A stretch of DNA of 64,000 nucleotides from NCBI GenBank assembly GCA_947500825.1, contig CANMTR010000006.1, positions 141,528 through 205,527 on the forward strand. The letters are read 5' to 3'. The notes below the pieces were generated by a model. It was given only the letters and a program-made list of their open reading frames with translations. It was not told the origin of the DNA and did not search any database. Positions within the stretch are counted from its first letter, which is position 1. Each line of letters starts with the position of its first letter. A program made the position numbers and the translations under genes. Below are positions 53,680-62,899 of the stretch, piece after piece. The DNA comes from an uncultured Paracoccaceae bacterium. GTDB taxonomy: Bacteria; Pseudomonadota; Alphaproteobacteria; Rhodobacterales; Rhodobacteraceae.

Positions 53680-55359
53680 ATGACCCGGAACGGTGGACAA
53701 TTGCTGGTCGAAAGCCTCGCCGCGCTGGGGGCCCGCAAGAGCTTCGGCGTCCCGGGCGAGAGCTATCTCGCGGTGCTCGACGCGTTGCACGATACCAGGG
53801 GCCGGTTCGATTTCGTCACCTGCCGGAACGAGGGCGGCGCCAGCTTCATGGCCGCCGCCTGGGGAAAGCTGACGGGCGCGCCCGGCATCGCCTTCGTCAC
53901 GCGCGGACCGGGCGCCACCAACGCCTCCATCGGCATTCACACGGCGAAACAGGACAGCGTGCCGATGCTCGTCTTCGTCGGCCAGGTCGGCATCGACATG
54001 AAGGGCCGCGAGGCGTTCCAGGAGGTGGACTACCGCGCGGTGTTCGGCACGATGGCGAAATGGGCGGTCGAGATCGACCAGGTGGATCGCATTCCCGAGG
54101 TCCTCTCCCGCGCCTGGACCGCCTCGTTGTCGGGGCGCCCCGGCCCAGTGGTCGTGGCCCTCCCCGAGGACATGCTGACACGCGAGACCGAAGCCGCGCC
54201 GTTGACCGGCCCGGTCGAGATCTCCGCGCCCGAAGCGTCCGCCGCCTCGGTGGAGCGGGCCCGCGAGATACTCTCCGGGGCGAAACGTCCGGTGATCCTC
54301 TATGGCGGCGCGGGGTGGTCTGCCGAGGCAGCCGGAGCGCTCCGGGACTTCGCCGAGGGCTCCGACATTCCCGTCGTCTCCGTCTTCCGCTACCAGGACC
54401 AGTTCGACAACCATTCGCCGGTGTTCTGCGGCGAGGCCGGCGTCGGCATGTTCCCGGCGGTGAAGACGCTGATCGGCGAGGCCGACGTGATCCTCGCGCT
54501 CGGCAACCGCTTCGGCGAGAACTCGACCGACGGCTATACGCTTCTCGACGTGCCGCAGCCGAAGCAGCGGCTGATCCACGTCCATGCCTCGGACCTCGAG
54601 ATCGGCAAGGTCTATCGCCCCGAGCTCGGCATCCATGCCGCGCCGAACGCGGTCTGCGGCGCGCTGTCGGCGGCCGGGCCGGTGACGGGCGATTGGAGCG
54701 CGTGGCGCACGGAAGGCCGCAAGGCCTACGAGGACGGCTTCGACCTGCCGGACCTCCCCTCCCCGGTCGACATGGGAAAGGTTTCCGCCCACCTGCGCGC
54801 GACCTTGCCCGACGACGCGATCATCACCAACGGGGCGGGCAACTTCGCCGTGTGGTCGGGCAAGTTCCTCAAATACGGCCCCGGGATGCGGCTCCTCGCG
54901 CCGCAATCGGGCGCAATGGGCTACGGCCTGCCGGCAGCCATCGCGGCCAAGATCGCACACCCCGGACGGACGGTCGTCTGCTTCGCCGGCGACGGCGACT
55001 TCCAGATGAGCTGCCCGGAACTTGCGACGGCGATGCAGGCCGGCGCGCAACCGATCGTCCTGCTCCTGAACAACGGCATCTACGGCACGATCCGCGCGCA
55101 CCAGGAACGCCGCTACCCCGAGCGCGTGTCGGGCACCGACATGACCAACCCCGATTTCGTGGCGCTGGCCCGCGCCTACGCATTCCATGCCGAGAAGGTC
55201 GAGACGACCGACGGTTTCGCCGCCGCGTTCGACCGCGCCCGGGCCTCGCCGGACGGCGCGGTGCTCGATCTCTCGATCTCTCCCGAGGCGCTGACACCGC
55301 GCCAGACGCTTACCCAGATGCGCGAGGCCGCGCTCGCCGACAAGAGAGGGACGGGCTGA
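53680..55359 (+). CDS. Acetolactate-synthase-like ThDP-dependent enzyme
   Basis: 559 aa. A three-domain thiamine diphosphate enzyme: the N-terminal pyrimidine domain holds the catalytic glutamate in VTCRNEGGASFMA and GVPGESYLAVLDAL, a central FAD/Rossmann-like domain follows, and the C-terminal diphosphate motif is GDGDFQMSCPELATAM with VLLLNNGIYGTI. It is close to acetolactate synthase large subunits and related oxo-acid decarboxylases, but no small regulatory subunit is nearby, so a catabolic role is more likely than branched-chain synthesis. A broken hydantoinase gene follows directly. Confidence 0.85.
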   Translation: MTRNGGQLLVESLAALGARKSFGVPGESYLAVLDALHDTRGRFDFVTCRNEGGASFMAAAWGKLTGAPGIAFVTRGPGATNASIGIHTAKQDSVPMLVFVGQVGIDMKGREAFQEVDYRAVFGTMAKWAVEIDQVDRIPEVLSRAWTASLSGRPGPVVVALPEDMLTRETEAAPLTGPVEISAPEASAASVERAREILSGAKRPVILYGGAGWSAEAAGALRDFAEGSDIPVVSVFRYQDQFDNHSPVFCGEAGVGMFPAVKTLIGEADVILALGNRFGENSTDGYTLLDVPQPKQRLIHVHASDLEIGKVYRPELGIHAAPNAVCGALSAAGPVTGDWSAWRTEGRKAYEDGFDLPDLPSPVDMGKVSAHLRATLPDDAIITNGAGNFAVWSGKFLKYGPGMRLLAPQSGAMGYGLPAAIAAKIAHPGRTVVCFAGDGDFQMSCPELATAMQAGAQPIVLLLNNGIYGTIRAHQERRYPERVSGTDMTNPDFVALARAYAFHAEKVETTDGFAAAFDRARASPDGAVLDLSISPEALTPRQTLTQMREAALADKRGTG

Positions 55360-55567
55360 CCGAGCGACGGGGCATCCGCTTCGGCGCCGATATCGGCGGT
55401 ACCTTCCCCGGCATCGCGCTCGGCCTGCGCGGGACGCTCCATTCGACCAAGGTGATTACCAACGACACGGCACCCGAACAGGCGATCCTCGACGGGATCG
55501 AGATTGTCACGAGGGACGACGCTCGCGACGAACGCCCTGATCGAACGACCCGGCGCGCGGGCGGCGG
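55356..55567 (+). pseudogene. hyuA (hydantoinase/oxoprolinase) 5' remnant
   Basis: Two fragments of the N-terminus of hydantoinase A are visible in different frames. The first, in the frame starting at 55356, reads RFGADIGGTFPGIALG and HSTKVITNDTAPEQAILDG; the second, from 55504, reads RGTTLATNALIERPGAR, which is the next block of the family. About 14 codons between the two are missing and the frame shifts. The remaining roughly 600 codons of a HyuA are absent; an IS3 fragment begins at about 55568. The initiation codon appears lost (CTG). A dead gene. Confidence 0.78.
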
Positions 55568-56350
55568 ATAGCCCGGCGAGCAGAAGACTTCCCCGTTCGG
55601 CAGCTCGCCCCGGAACTCTCGCAAGAGCCCTGCCTCGGGAAAACGGTCTCCCGGACCGGTTTCCGGCCCTCGACAGTCCCGGGGGCGTCCGGGCTCGATA
55701 AACGCCGTCGTCGCGCCCATAGCGGCGATCCAGTCCCGCACCGCCGTGGCGATGAACTCCGGGCCGTTGTCTGAACGAACACGGCCCGGCACGCCCCGCC
55801 CGACGAAGAGGTCGGTCAGGGCATCGCTCGCCGCGATGGTATTGCGCTTCCGGTGGGTCCGGATGGCCACGCTCTCCCTGGTGACCTCATCGACAACGTC
55901 GAGCCCCCGGCCAGGCGACACGTTCCGAGATGGAGAACGCCGGCCGGACATGATCGACGCAGGCTCGGCGGCGGGCGGAGATCAGACGTTTCGCGGGCGC
56001 GGACCTTCGGTTCCCGAGGCGGCCTCCCCGAGGATGAGCTTTTCGGGCGCCAGGCCCGACAGCGCCTTTCTTACCCGCTCGTCCTCCTCCCCGAGGTCCG
56101 TCAGCCGCTTCACCCGGTCCGTCTCCAGCCCCCCGACCTCCTTGCGGTCGACGTATAGGTCGACGGTGGTAAGTGCGGTGGACCGCACTGCCTCAGCCAC
56201 CGACCGCCCCTTGCTATATCAGCACGTCGACCTGCCGGAGCGTCGAGACGATCTCCCCCGGGTCATGCCTCTTCCGTCCCATTCCATCGCCCTCCATCCG
56301 GCTCGCAAGCCTGCGTCGAGGAGGTCCTCTTTTCAGGGGGCAGACCAGAC
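55568..56350 (-). mobile_element. Degraded IS3-family insertion sequence
   Basis: Pieces of IS3 OrfA and OrfB in order on the minus strand. OrfA: MGRKRHDPGEIVSTLRQVDVLI (56214-56281) then, after a one-base frameshift at about 56210, SVAEAVRST...KEVGGLETDRVKRLTDLGEE...APEKLILGEAASG. OrfB: RRRACVDHVRP remnant near 55960, then the DDE core LDVVDEVTRESVAIR, VRSDNGPEFIATAVRDWIAAMGA and ELPNGEVF. Most of OrfB between these is deleted and its C-terminus is missing. A probable terminal repeat, gtctgccccctgaaaag read on the minus strand, lies near 56331-56348. Not functional. Confidence 0.82.
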
Positions 56351-56544
56351 CGATCCGGGCTCGGAAGCCGCGCCACGTCTGGGTCTCGGCCAAGAGCGGC
56401 CGCGCCAATCTGCGGAAGCGACGCAGATCCTGACGCATGGAAGGTCGCGTCTCGGATCAGTGCAGCGCGAACAACCTCCTTGCCGGAACGACAACTGCAG
56501 CCTAAGCCTCGCCTAAAGCTGACCAAAAGAATCGGAATAGCGCG

Positions 56545-57507
56545 ATGCAAAGGCTTCTCCTCTTCCTTGCGACCTTCGCTTCGCCGCTCGCCGCTTCCGC
56601 CCAGGAGTTTCCCGTCACGATCGAACACGCGTTCGGGACGACGACACTCGAGGAACGGCCTGAGCGGATCGCGAGCATCGGTTGGGCAAATCACGAGGTG
56701 CCGCTCGCCCTCGGCGTCCTGCCTGTCGGATTCGCGCGGGCGAACTGGGGCGACGACGATGGCGACGGGCTTCTGCCCTGGGTGGAAGATCGGCTCGACG
56801 CGCTCGATGCCGAGGTTCCCGTCCTCTTCGACGAGGGCGACGGCGTGGATTTCGAAGCCGTCGCGGGAACCGCTCCGGACGTGATCCTCGCCGCATATTC
56901 CGGCATCTCGCGGCAGGATTACGAGGTGCTGAGCCAGATCGCGCCGGTCATCGCCTATCCGGAGGCGGCATGGACGACGACCTGGCGCGAGATGATCCGT
57001 CAGAACGCGGCGGGCATCGGCATGGCCGAGGAGGGCGAGGCGCTCGTCCATCGGCTCGAGGAGCGGATCGAGACGGCGGTGGCCAGGCATCCTGAGCTGG
57101 CCGGCAAGACCGGCATGTTCGTCACCCATCTCGATTCCAGGGATCTGAGCACGATCGGCTTCTATGCCTCGGCGGACCAGCGGGTACAGTTCCTCCAGGA
57201 TCTCGGGATGGAGATCCCCGAGGCCGTGCGCGCGGCCAGCGAGGCGGGGCAGTATTCCGGCCGGATCAGCGCCGAGCGCGTGGACATGTTCGATGACGTG
57301 GACGTGGTCGTGACCTATGGCGACCCCGCGCGGCTCGCGGAAATGAAGGAGAATCCGCTGATCGTCCGCTTTCCCGCCATTGCCCGCGACGCGGTCGTGC
57401 TTCTCGGCAACGATGCGGTCGGCACCGCGGCGAACCCGACGCCGCTCTCGTTCGAGCATGTGCTCGACGACTATGTCGCGATGCTGGCACGCGCGGCCGC
57501 GCAGTAG
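56545..57507 (+). CDS. Iron-siderophore ABC transporter substrate-binding protein
   Basis: 320 aa with a signal peptide MQRLLLFLATFASPLAASAQ. A FecB/FepB-type periplasmic binding protein: the start of the mature domain (TIEHAFGTTTLEERPERIASIGW) is typical, and TAPDVILAAYSGISRQDYEVLSQIAPVIAY is the conserved Fe-siderophore binding region. It delivers ferric siderophore from the receptor to the permease. First gene of a four-gene ABC unit, 194 bases after the decayed IS. Confidence 0.93.
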   Translation: MQRLLLFLATFASPLAASAQEFPVTIEHAFGTTTLEERPERIASIGWANHEVPLALGVLPVGFARANWGDDDGDGLLPWVEDRLDALDAEVPVLFDEGDGVDFEAVAGTAPDVILAAYSGISRQDYEVLSQIAPVIAYPEAAWTTTWREMIRQNAAGIGMAEEGEALVHRLEERIETAVARHPELAGKTGMFVTHLDSRDLSTIGFYASADQRVQFLQDLGMEIPEAVRAASEAGQYSGRISAERVDMFDDVDVVVTYGDPARLAEMKENPLIVRFPAIARDAVVLLGNDAVGTAANPTPLSFEHVLDDYVAMLARAAAQ

Positions 57508-57518
57508 GGTTTCGCGGT

Positions 57519-58511
57519 ATGCTGGCCATCGCACCGCTCAAGGTGGCCGCCTCGGTGGCGCTCCTCGCTCTCGCGGTCGCGTTGTCGGTGACGGTCGGAA
57601 CACGGACGGTCGCGTGGAGCGACATCTGGGCCGCGCTCGCCGGGCGGTCGGACACGATCGGAACGGCGGCAGTCGCGGTACGCCTTCCGCGCACCGCCCT
57701 CGCGCTGATGGCCGGGGGGGCGCTGGGGCTTGCCGGGGCGATCATGCAGGGCATCACGCGCAACCCGCTCGCCGATCCGGGGATCCTCGGGGTCAATGCC
57801 GGGGCCGCGCTCTTCGTCGCGATCGGCATCGCGTGGATCGGGATCTCGGGTCCTGCGGCCTATATGTGGTTCGGGGTGGCGGGGGCCGGATGCGCCGCGA
57901 TCGTCGTCTATGCGATCGGCTCGCTCGGGCGGGACGGGGCGACGCCCCTGAAGCTGACACTGGCCGGGACAGCCACATCGATCGCGGCCTCGGCCGTCGT
58001 CATCGCGATCGTCCTTCCGCGCAACGACATCGCCGGCAACGTGCAGGCCTGGTCCATCGGCGGGGTGGGCGGCGCGCGGTTCGACACGCTCCTGCCGGCG
58101 GTGCCGGTCTTCGCTGCCGGTCTCTTGCTGAGCCTCGCCTCGGCGCGTGTCCTCAACGCGCTCTCGCTCGGGGATGAGCAGGCCACGGGTCTCGGGCAGA
58201 ACGTCGCCGCCGGGCGGGCCGTCGCGGCGCTTGCGGCGATCCTCCTCTGCGGAGCGGCGACGGCGCTTTGCGGACCGATCGGCTTCGTGGGCCTGATCGT
58301 GCCGCATCTTTGCCGGATGCTCGGCGGGATCGACCATCGCGCGCTCCTGCCCGCCTCCGCGCTCGGGGGGGCGATCCTTCTGACGCTGTCGGACGTGCTG
58401 GGGCGGATCATCGCACGGCCGGGCGAACTCGACGTGGGCGTCGTCACGGCCTTCGTCGGAGCGCCCTTCTTCATCTGGACGGTCCGGCGGCAGAGGATTC
58501 GCGGATTGTGA
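57519..58511 (+). CDS. FecCD-type ferric siderophore permease, first subunit
   Basis: 330 aa with about nine transmembrane helices. The family block RLPRTALALMAGGALGLAG followed by MQGITRNPLADPGILGVNAGA is a hallmark of FecCD permeases, as is LCGPIGFVGLIVPHLCRMLGG (the coupling-helix region contacting the ATPase). Its stop TGA overlaps the GTG start of the second permease (GTGA). Confidence 0.93.
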   Translation: MLAIAPLKVAASVALLALAVALSVTVGTRTVAWSDIWAALAGRSDTIGTAAVAVRLPRTALALMAGGALGLAGAIMQGITRNPLADPGILGVNAGAALFVAIGIAWIGISGPAAYMWFGVAGAGCAAIVVYAIGSLGRDGATPLKLTLAGTATSIAASAVVIAIVLPRNDIAGNVQAWSIGGVGGARFDTLLPAVPVFAAGLLLSLASARVLNALSLGDEQATGLGQNVAAGRAVAALAAILLCGAATALCGPIGFVGLIVPHLCRMLGGIDHRALLPASALGGAILLTLSDVLGRIIARPGELDVGVVTAFVGAPFFIWTVRRQRIRGL

Positions 58512-59530
58512 CCGAGATCGCCCAGCTCCCCGTCCGGATCACCGCGGAACGACGCGCCGGTCTCGCATCTTCGGGGCTCGGGGTGGTCGTCGCGGCGCTC
58601 TTCGCGCTCACGCTGGTCTGCGGGCAGGGTTGCGCGCCCCTGCCGGAGGTGGCGGCGGCCCTCCTCGGACGGGACGTACCCGGTACGTCCTTCCTGGTGC
58701 AGGAGCTGAGACTGCCGCGGGCGCTCCTGTCGCTTGTCACGGGGATCTGCTTCGGGCTCGGTGGTGTGGCCTTCCAGATCATGCTCCGGAATCCGCTCGC
58801 GAGCCCCGACATCATCGGCATCAGCGCGGGGGCAGGAACCGCGGCCGTCTTCGCCATCGTGGTCCTGTCGCTCGACGGACCGATCGTGTCGCTCGTCGCG
58901 GTTCTGTCGGGCCTGGCCGTCGCCCTGGCGATCTGGGGTCTTTCGTCGGGGCGCAGCGCGGCCGGGGCGCGGCTCATCCTCGTGGGGATCGGCATCTCCG
59001 CGATGCTCGACAGCGTCACGTCCTACATGCTGCTCGACGCGCAGGCCTGGGACCGGGCCGAGGCGATGCGTTGGCTGACCGGCAGCGTCAACGGCGCGCG
59101 GCTCGATCAGGTTTGGCCCGTTGCGGCGGCGCTTGTGTTCTTCGGCGGGCTGCTGGCGGGCACGGCGCGCGATCTCGACATCCTGCGCCTCGGCGACGAC
59201 ACGGCGGCGGGTCTCGGGGTGCGCCCCGATTTCACGCGTTTGCGGGTGACGCTCGCCGCCGTGGGGCTCGTCGCGTTCGCGACCGCCGCCGCGGGGCCGA
59301 TCGCCTTCGTGGCGTTCCTCGCGGGTCCCATCGCGGCGCGCATCACCAAGGGGCGCGCGCGCCTGCCCTCGGCCGCCGCAATGGGTGCGATCCTGGTTCT
59401 CGGCGGCGACTTCGCGGGGCAGTTCCTGCTGCCGGTCCGGCTGCCCGTGGGCGTCGTGACGGGTGCGCTCGGCGCACCGTTCCTGCTTTGCCTTATCGTT
59501 CGCGCGAACCGCGCGGGAGGAAACCTGTGA
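58508..59530 (+). CDS. FecCD-type ferric siderophore permease, second subunit
   Basis: 340 aa from a GTG overlapping the first permease. Residues about 65-110 hold RLPRALLSLVTGICFGLGG and MLRNPLASPDIIGISAGAG, and AAGPIAFVAFLAGPIAARI near the C-terminus is the coupling region. It pairs with the first permease to form the heterodimeric channel. Its TGA overlaps the GTG of the ATPase gene. Confidence 0.93.
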   Translation: MTEIAQLPVRITAERRAGLASSGLGVVVAALFALTLVCGQGCAPLPEVAAALLGRDVPGTSFLVQELRLPRALLSLVTGICFGLGGVAFQIMLRNPLASPDIIGISAGAGTAAVFAIVVLSLDGPIVSLVAVLSGLAVALAIWGLSSGRSAAGARLILVGIGISAMLDSVTSYMLLDAQAWDRAEAMRWLTGSVNGARLDQVWPVAAALVFFGGLLAGTARDLDILRLGDDTAAGLGVRPDFTRLRVTLAAVGLVAFATAAAGPIAFVAFLAGPIAARITKGRARLPSAAAMGAILVLGGDFAGQFLLPVRLPVGVVTGALGAPFLLCLIVRANRAGGNL

Positions 59531-60357
59531 CAGACGCTGTCCGCCTCGAAGCCGTCGACCTCTGCGCCGGATACGAAGGTCGCCGCATTCTCGACGGGAT
59601 CTCGCTGAGGTTCCTGCCGGGGCGGATCACGTCCATCGTGGGCGGAAATGCGTCGGGCAAGTCCACACTCCTGCGGACCCTCGCGCGGGTGCTCTACCCC
59701 ATGGATGGAAGAGTGCTGCTCGACGGCCGCTCGATCCATGCAACGCGCTCGCGCGATGTGGCGCGCGCCGTGGGCCTGCTGCCGCAATCGCCGACCGCGC
59801 CCGAGGGGATCACCGTCCGGGATCTGGTGGGGCGCGGGCGTCATCCGCATCGCGGCATCTTCACGTCCTGGACCGCCCGCGACACGGAGGTCGTGGCGAA
59901 CGCGCTCAACCTGACAGGCATGGCGGATCTCTCGGAACGAGAAATCGACACGCTGTCGGGGGGCCAGCGGCAACGCGCCTGGATCGCGATGGCCCTCACG
60001 CAGGAGACGGACCTGCTGCTCCTCGACGAGCCGACGACGTTCCTCGATATCGCCCACCAGATCGATGTGCTCGACCTTCTCGTCGATCTCAATCGGATGC
60101 GCGGCACGACGATCGTCATGGTGCTTCACGACCTCAACCTCGCGGCGCGCTACTCGGATCATCTGGTCGCGATCGCGGATGGGGAGATCCATGTCGAAGG
60201 GACGCCGCGGAAGGTCCTGACCGAAAGCCACGTCCGCGCGGTGTTCGGCCTCGAAAGCCGGATCGTCACCGACCCCGTCTCGGGTGGTCCGACGATGATC
60301 CCGATCGGACGCCACCACTCCGGGCGTGCCGAAAAGGCAACGGGCACTCATTCCTGA
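59527..60357 (+). CDS. Ferric siderophore ABC transporter ATP-binding protein
   Basis: 276 aa from a GTG coupled to the second permease. Walker A is VGGNASGKSTLLR (the usual PNGCGK replaced by GGNASGK), the signature LSGGQRQRAWIAMAL is intact and Walker B is DLLLLDEPTTFLD, followed by the His switch VLHDLNLAARYSDH. LLPQSPTAPEGITVRDLVGRGR is typical of FecE/FepC/FhuC ATPases. It powers ferric siderophore import with the permeases. Confidence 0.94.
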   Translation: MTDAVRLEAVDLCAGYEGRRILDGISLRFLPGRITSIVGGNASGKSTLLRTLARVLYPMDGRVLLDGRSIHATRSRDVARAVGLLPQSPTAPEGITVRDLVGRGRHPHRGIFTSWTARDTEVVANALNLTGMADLSEREIDTLSGGQRQRAWIAMALTQETDLLLLDEPTTFLDIAHQIDVLDLLVDLNRMRGTTIVMVLHDLNLAARYSDHLVAIADGEIHVEGTPRKVLTESHVRAVFGLESRIVTDPVSGGPTMIPIGRHHSGRAEKATGTHS

Positions 60358-60410
60358 CAAAAACCGTCTGCGATCTCTCGCGACCGTGAAAAAAGCGGGT
60401 TAGACAAATC

Positions 60411-60427
60411 CCGATAACAATTATCGG
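60411..60427 (+). promoter_or_regulatory. Fur-box-like palindrome upstream of the TonB-dependent receptor
   Basis: ccgataa-caa-ttatcgg is a perfect 7-3-7 inverted repeat ending 13 bases before the ATG at 60441. The inner 13 bases, gataacaattatc, match the 6-1-6 half-site pattern of the Fur box (GATAAT-n-ATTATC) at 11 of 12 defined positions. It lies in a short AT-rich gap in front of a siderophore receptor, where an iron-responsive operator is expected. Confidence 0.6.
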
Positions 60428-60440
60428 ATATACGATCCCC

Positions 60441-62507
60441 ATGATTTTCCTTCCCCGATCCCGTCGCTCGCGTCTTCCGGTACTGCTTTGCTGCACGGCT
60501 CTCGTTCCGGGTCAGATTGCGGCCCAGGATGCGGTCCAGCTTCCCGATATCGTACTCGAGGCGGGGCCCGGCCGCGATGACGAGACCATCGTTGCCGAGG
60601 AGATCGGCGCGGGCGGCAAGCTTTCGGGCGGAATCCTCGAGATCCCGGCGACGGTCTCCGTCGTCACCAGCGCCGAGATCGAACAACGCGGAGCGGACTC
60701 GATCGAGGAAGTGCTGAACTACACCGCCGGCGTCGTCACGGACAGCTACGGCGCGGACGACAGGTTCGACTATTTCTCGATCCGGGGCTTCGACGCCTAT
60801 ACCTATCGCGACGGTCTGACGCTCGGGGCAAATTTCGGCGGCATCCGCGAGGAGCCCTTCGCGTTCGAGCGGGTGGAGGTCTTCAAGGGCGCCAATTCGA
60901 CGGCGTTCGGCATCTCCGATCCCGGTGGCGCGGTGAACTACGTCACCAAGACCCCACGCGGTGAACGCTTCGGGTCGGCCTACGGCAAGATCGGTTCGTT
61001 CGACACCAGAGAGGTCGGCATCGATTTCGGCGACCGGCTCAATGCCGACGGCACCCTCTCCTATCGCTTCACGGGCCTCGTGCGCGACGGCGAGCGCGAA
61101 TATCCCGCGTCACGCAACGACGAGGTCTTCGTGATGGGCGGCCTGTCCTGGCGGCCGGTGGAGGGGAGCGAACTGACCTTAACGGTCGACCATCTCGACC
61201 GTGACGACGTGCCGGGCAGCGGCGGCTTCCCCCTCGGTTACGATTTTGATCGCTCCGAGGACTTCTTCGGCGAGCCCGACTACAATTACCGCGGCACGGA
61301 GCGCACGACCGCGACGCTGATCGGCCGGCATGATTTCGGCAACGGCTTGCGCTTCGGCGGAACCGCGCGGTTCAGCGATGCCACCACGGATTTCGGCTAT
61401 GCCTATGTTTCCGGGCAGACGGACACCCTCGCCCAGAGGAGCTATTTTGCCAGCGACGGCGAAGAGCAGGTCGCGATCGCCGATGTCCATCTCGAATACG
61501 CCACGCGGCTCGGCGCGGTCGAGAGCAGTACGCTGGTCGGTTTCGAGGCGTCGCGCTTCGAGGATGCGGACACGCGTTTCTTCGGGCCGGCACCGTCGGT
61601 GCCGATCACCGATCCCGCTCCGACCGGGGCGCCGGACGACGTTCCGCTCTTCGCCAGCCTCGAGACGGAGCGCGAGGGACGCGCGGTCTACCTGCAACAG
61701 GATCTCGACTGGAACGACCGGGTCGTCGGCTCATTCGGGCTGCGCCACGACTGGATCGACATCACCGAGCGCGATCTTCTGGCCGGAACCACGGCCGCGA
61801 ACGACATCGGCGCGACGACCGGGCGCGTCGGCGTGACCTTCAAGGCGACGCAGGACCTGTCGTTCTTCGCGAGCTATGCCGAGTCCGTCATACCTGCGGG
61901 CACCGGCGTCGACCCCGAGGAGGGCGAGCAGGTCGAGCTTGGCGCGAAATGGCGGCCGTACGGGGGAGGCACGCTTCTGACCGCCTCGGCCTACGAGCTG
62001 TCGAAGACCAACATCACGCGCACCGATCCCGTCACCAGCCTGCCCGAGCCGATCGGCGAGATCCGCGTGCGCGGCGTCGATGTCGAGGCGAAGGCCGAGC
62101 TCGGCGCGTTCGACCTGACCGCCGCCTACAGCTATCTCGATCCCGAGATCGTCGAGAACGGAACGACCGGGAATATCGGCAACCAGCCGGCCCGCGTACC
62201 CAACCACCTGGGCTCGGTCTGGGCCAGCTACACGCTCGCGGGGGAGGGCCGCCGCGGCAACATGACCTTCGGGCTCGGCGCGCGCTACAACGGCGGCTAT
62301 TTCTTCGACGACACCAATCTCGCCGGCGAATCCGACAGCCTGGTGACGGTGGACGCGCGCTACAGCTACAGCCTGACCGAGACCACCGAACTCGCCATCA
62401 ATGCGACGAACCTCTTCGACGAGAAAACCGTGGCATTCGGCGGCTTCTACGCGGAGTTCTACAATCCTGGCCGTGAGATCCAGGCCACGCTGCGTCATAG
62501 CTGGTAG
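60441..62507 (+). CDS. TonB-dependent siderophore receptor
   Basis: 688 aa. After a signal peptide (cleavage after QIAAQ) comes a short stretch with a probable TonB box region, then a plug domain (IPATVSVVTSAEIEQRGADS, the FDYFSIRGFDAYTYRDG block and VEVFKGANSTAFGISDPGG) and a 22-strand barrel ending in GREIQATLRHSW with the expected terminal aromatic residue. This outer-membrane protein imports ferric siderophore using TonB energy. It completes the uptake system with the upstream ABC genes, from which it is separated by 83 bases bearing a Fur-like site. Confidence 0.95.
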   Translation: MIFLPRSRRSRLPVLLCCTALVPGQIAAQDAVQLPDIVLEAGPGRDDETIVAEEIGAGGKLSGGILEIPATVSVVTSAEIEQRGADSIEEVLNYTAGVVTDSYGADDRFDYFSIRGFDAYTYRDGLTLGANFGGIREEPFAFERVEVFKGANSTAFGISDPGGAVNYVTKTPRGERFGSAYGKIGSFDTREVGIDFGDRLNADGTLSYRFTGLVRDGEREYPASRNDEVFVMGGLSWRPVEGSELTLTVDHLDRDDVPGSGGFPLGYDFDRSEDFFGEPDYNYRGTERTTATLIGRHDFGNGLRFGGTARFSDATTDFGYAYVSGQTDTLAQRSYFASDGEEQVAIADVHLEYATRLGAVESSTLVGFEASRFEDADTRFFGPAPSVPITDPAPTGAPDDVPLFASLETEREGRAVYLQQDLDWNDRVVGSFGLRHDWIDITERDLLAGTTAANDIGATTGRVGVTFKATQDLSFFASYAESVIPAGTGVDPEEGEQVELGAKWRPYGGGTLLTASAYELSKTNITRTDPVTSLPEPIGEIRVRGVDVEAKAELGAFDLTAAYSYLDPEIVENGTTGNIGNQPARVPNHLGSVWASYTLAGEGRRGNMTFGLGARYNGGYFFDDTNLAGESDSLVTVDARYSYSLTETTELAINATNLFDEKTVAFGGFYAEFYNPGREIQATLRHSW

Positions 62508-62899
62508 GCGATCCCGGCGGAGGGAAGGTGTCGGGGGCCATGGAAACGGGACCTTGCGCGTGCCGTAGGTTCGCGCAGGGTCCAGATCGGTCGGCCTTGA
62601 GGGGGCCGTCCCTGCCGGCCGCGCGTGTACGCGGTGGCTTGCCTATGACCTCTCATCCACTTGCGATCAACTCTCGACGATAATCCACGCTATTTGCGCG
62701 GAATGGGCAGTTCCTTGGGACACCCTCGGAACAACCGACCCTCATCGAAGCCGCCGTTCCTGTGGCTCGCAGCATACGGCGCCCTGGGCTGCTGGACCAA
62801 GCGGCTCTCGCGGCAGGGGGCCCGGTCCGGACGTTTGACGCCGATCCCAGCGTTTCGGACTGACGATCGAGACCTTATCAATCACCGGATCGGAGGTCC
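62508..62899. other. 392-base gap with no supported gene
   Basis: Sequence after the receptor gene. I see no promoter, terminator or family-like coding sequence. A frame running through the right half continues into the recombinase pseudogene, but its translation before about 62890 is not recognisable and it may be part of the decayed mobile-element end. Confidence 0.55.

Noticed and set aside
62661..62890. Plus-strand frame before the integrase remnant
   Set aside because: The part before about 62890 has no recognisable protein sequence; only its end belongs to the integrase pseudogene.
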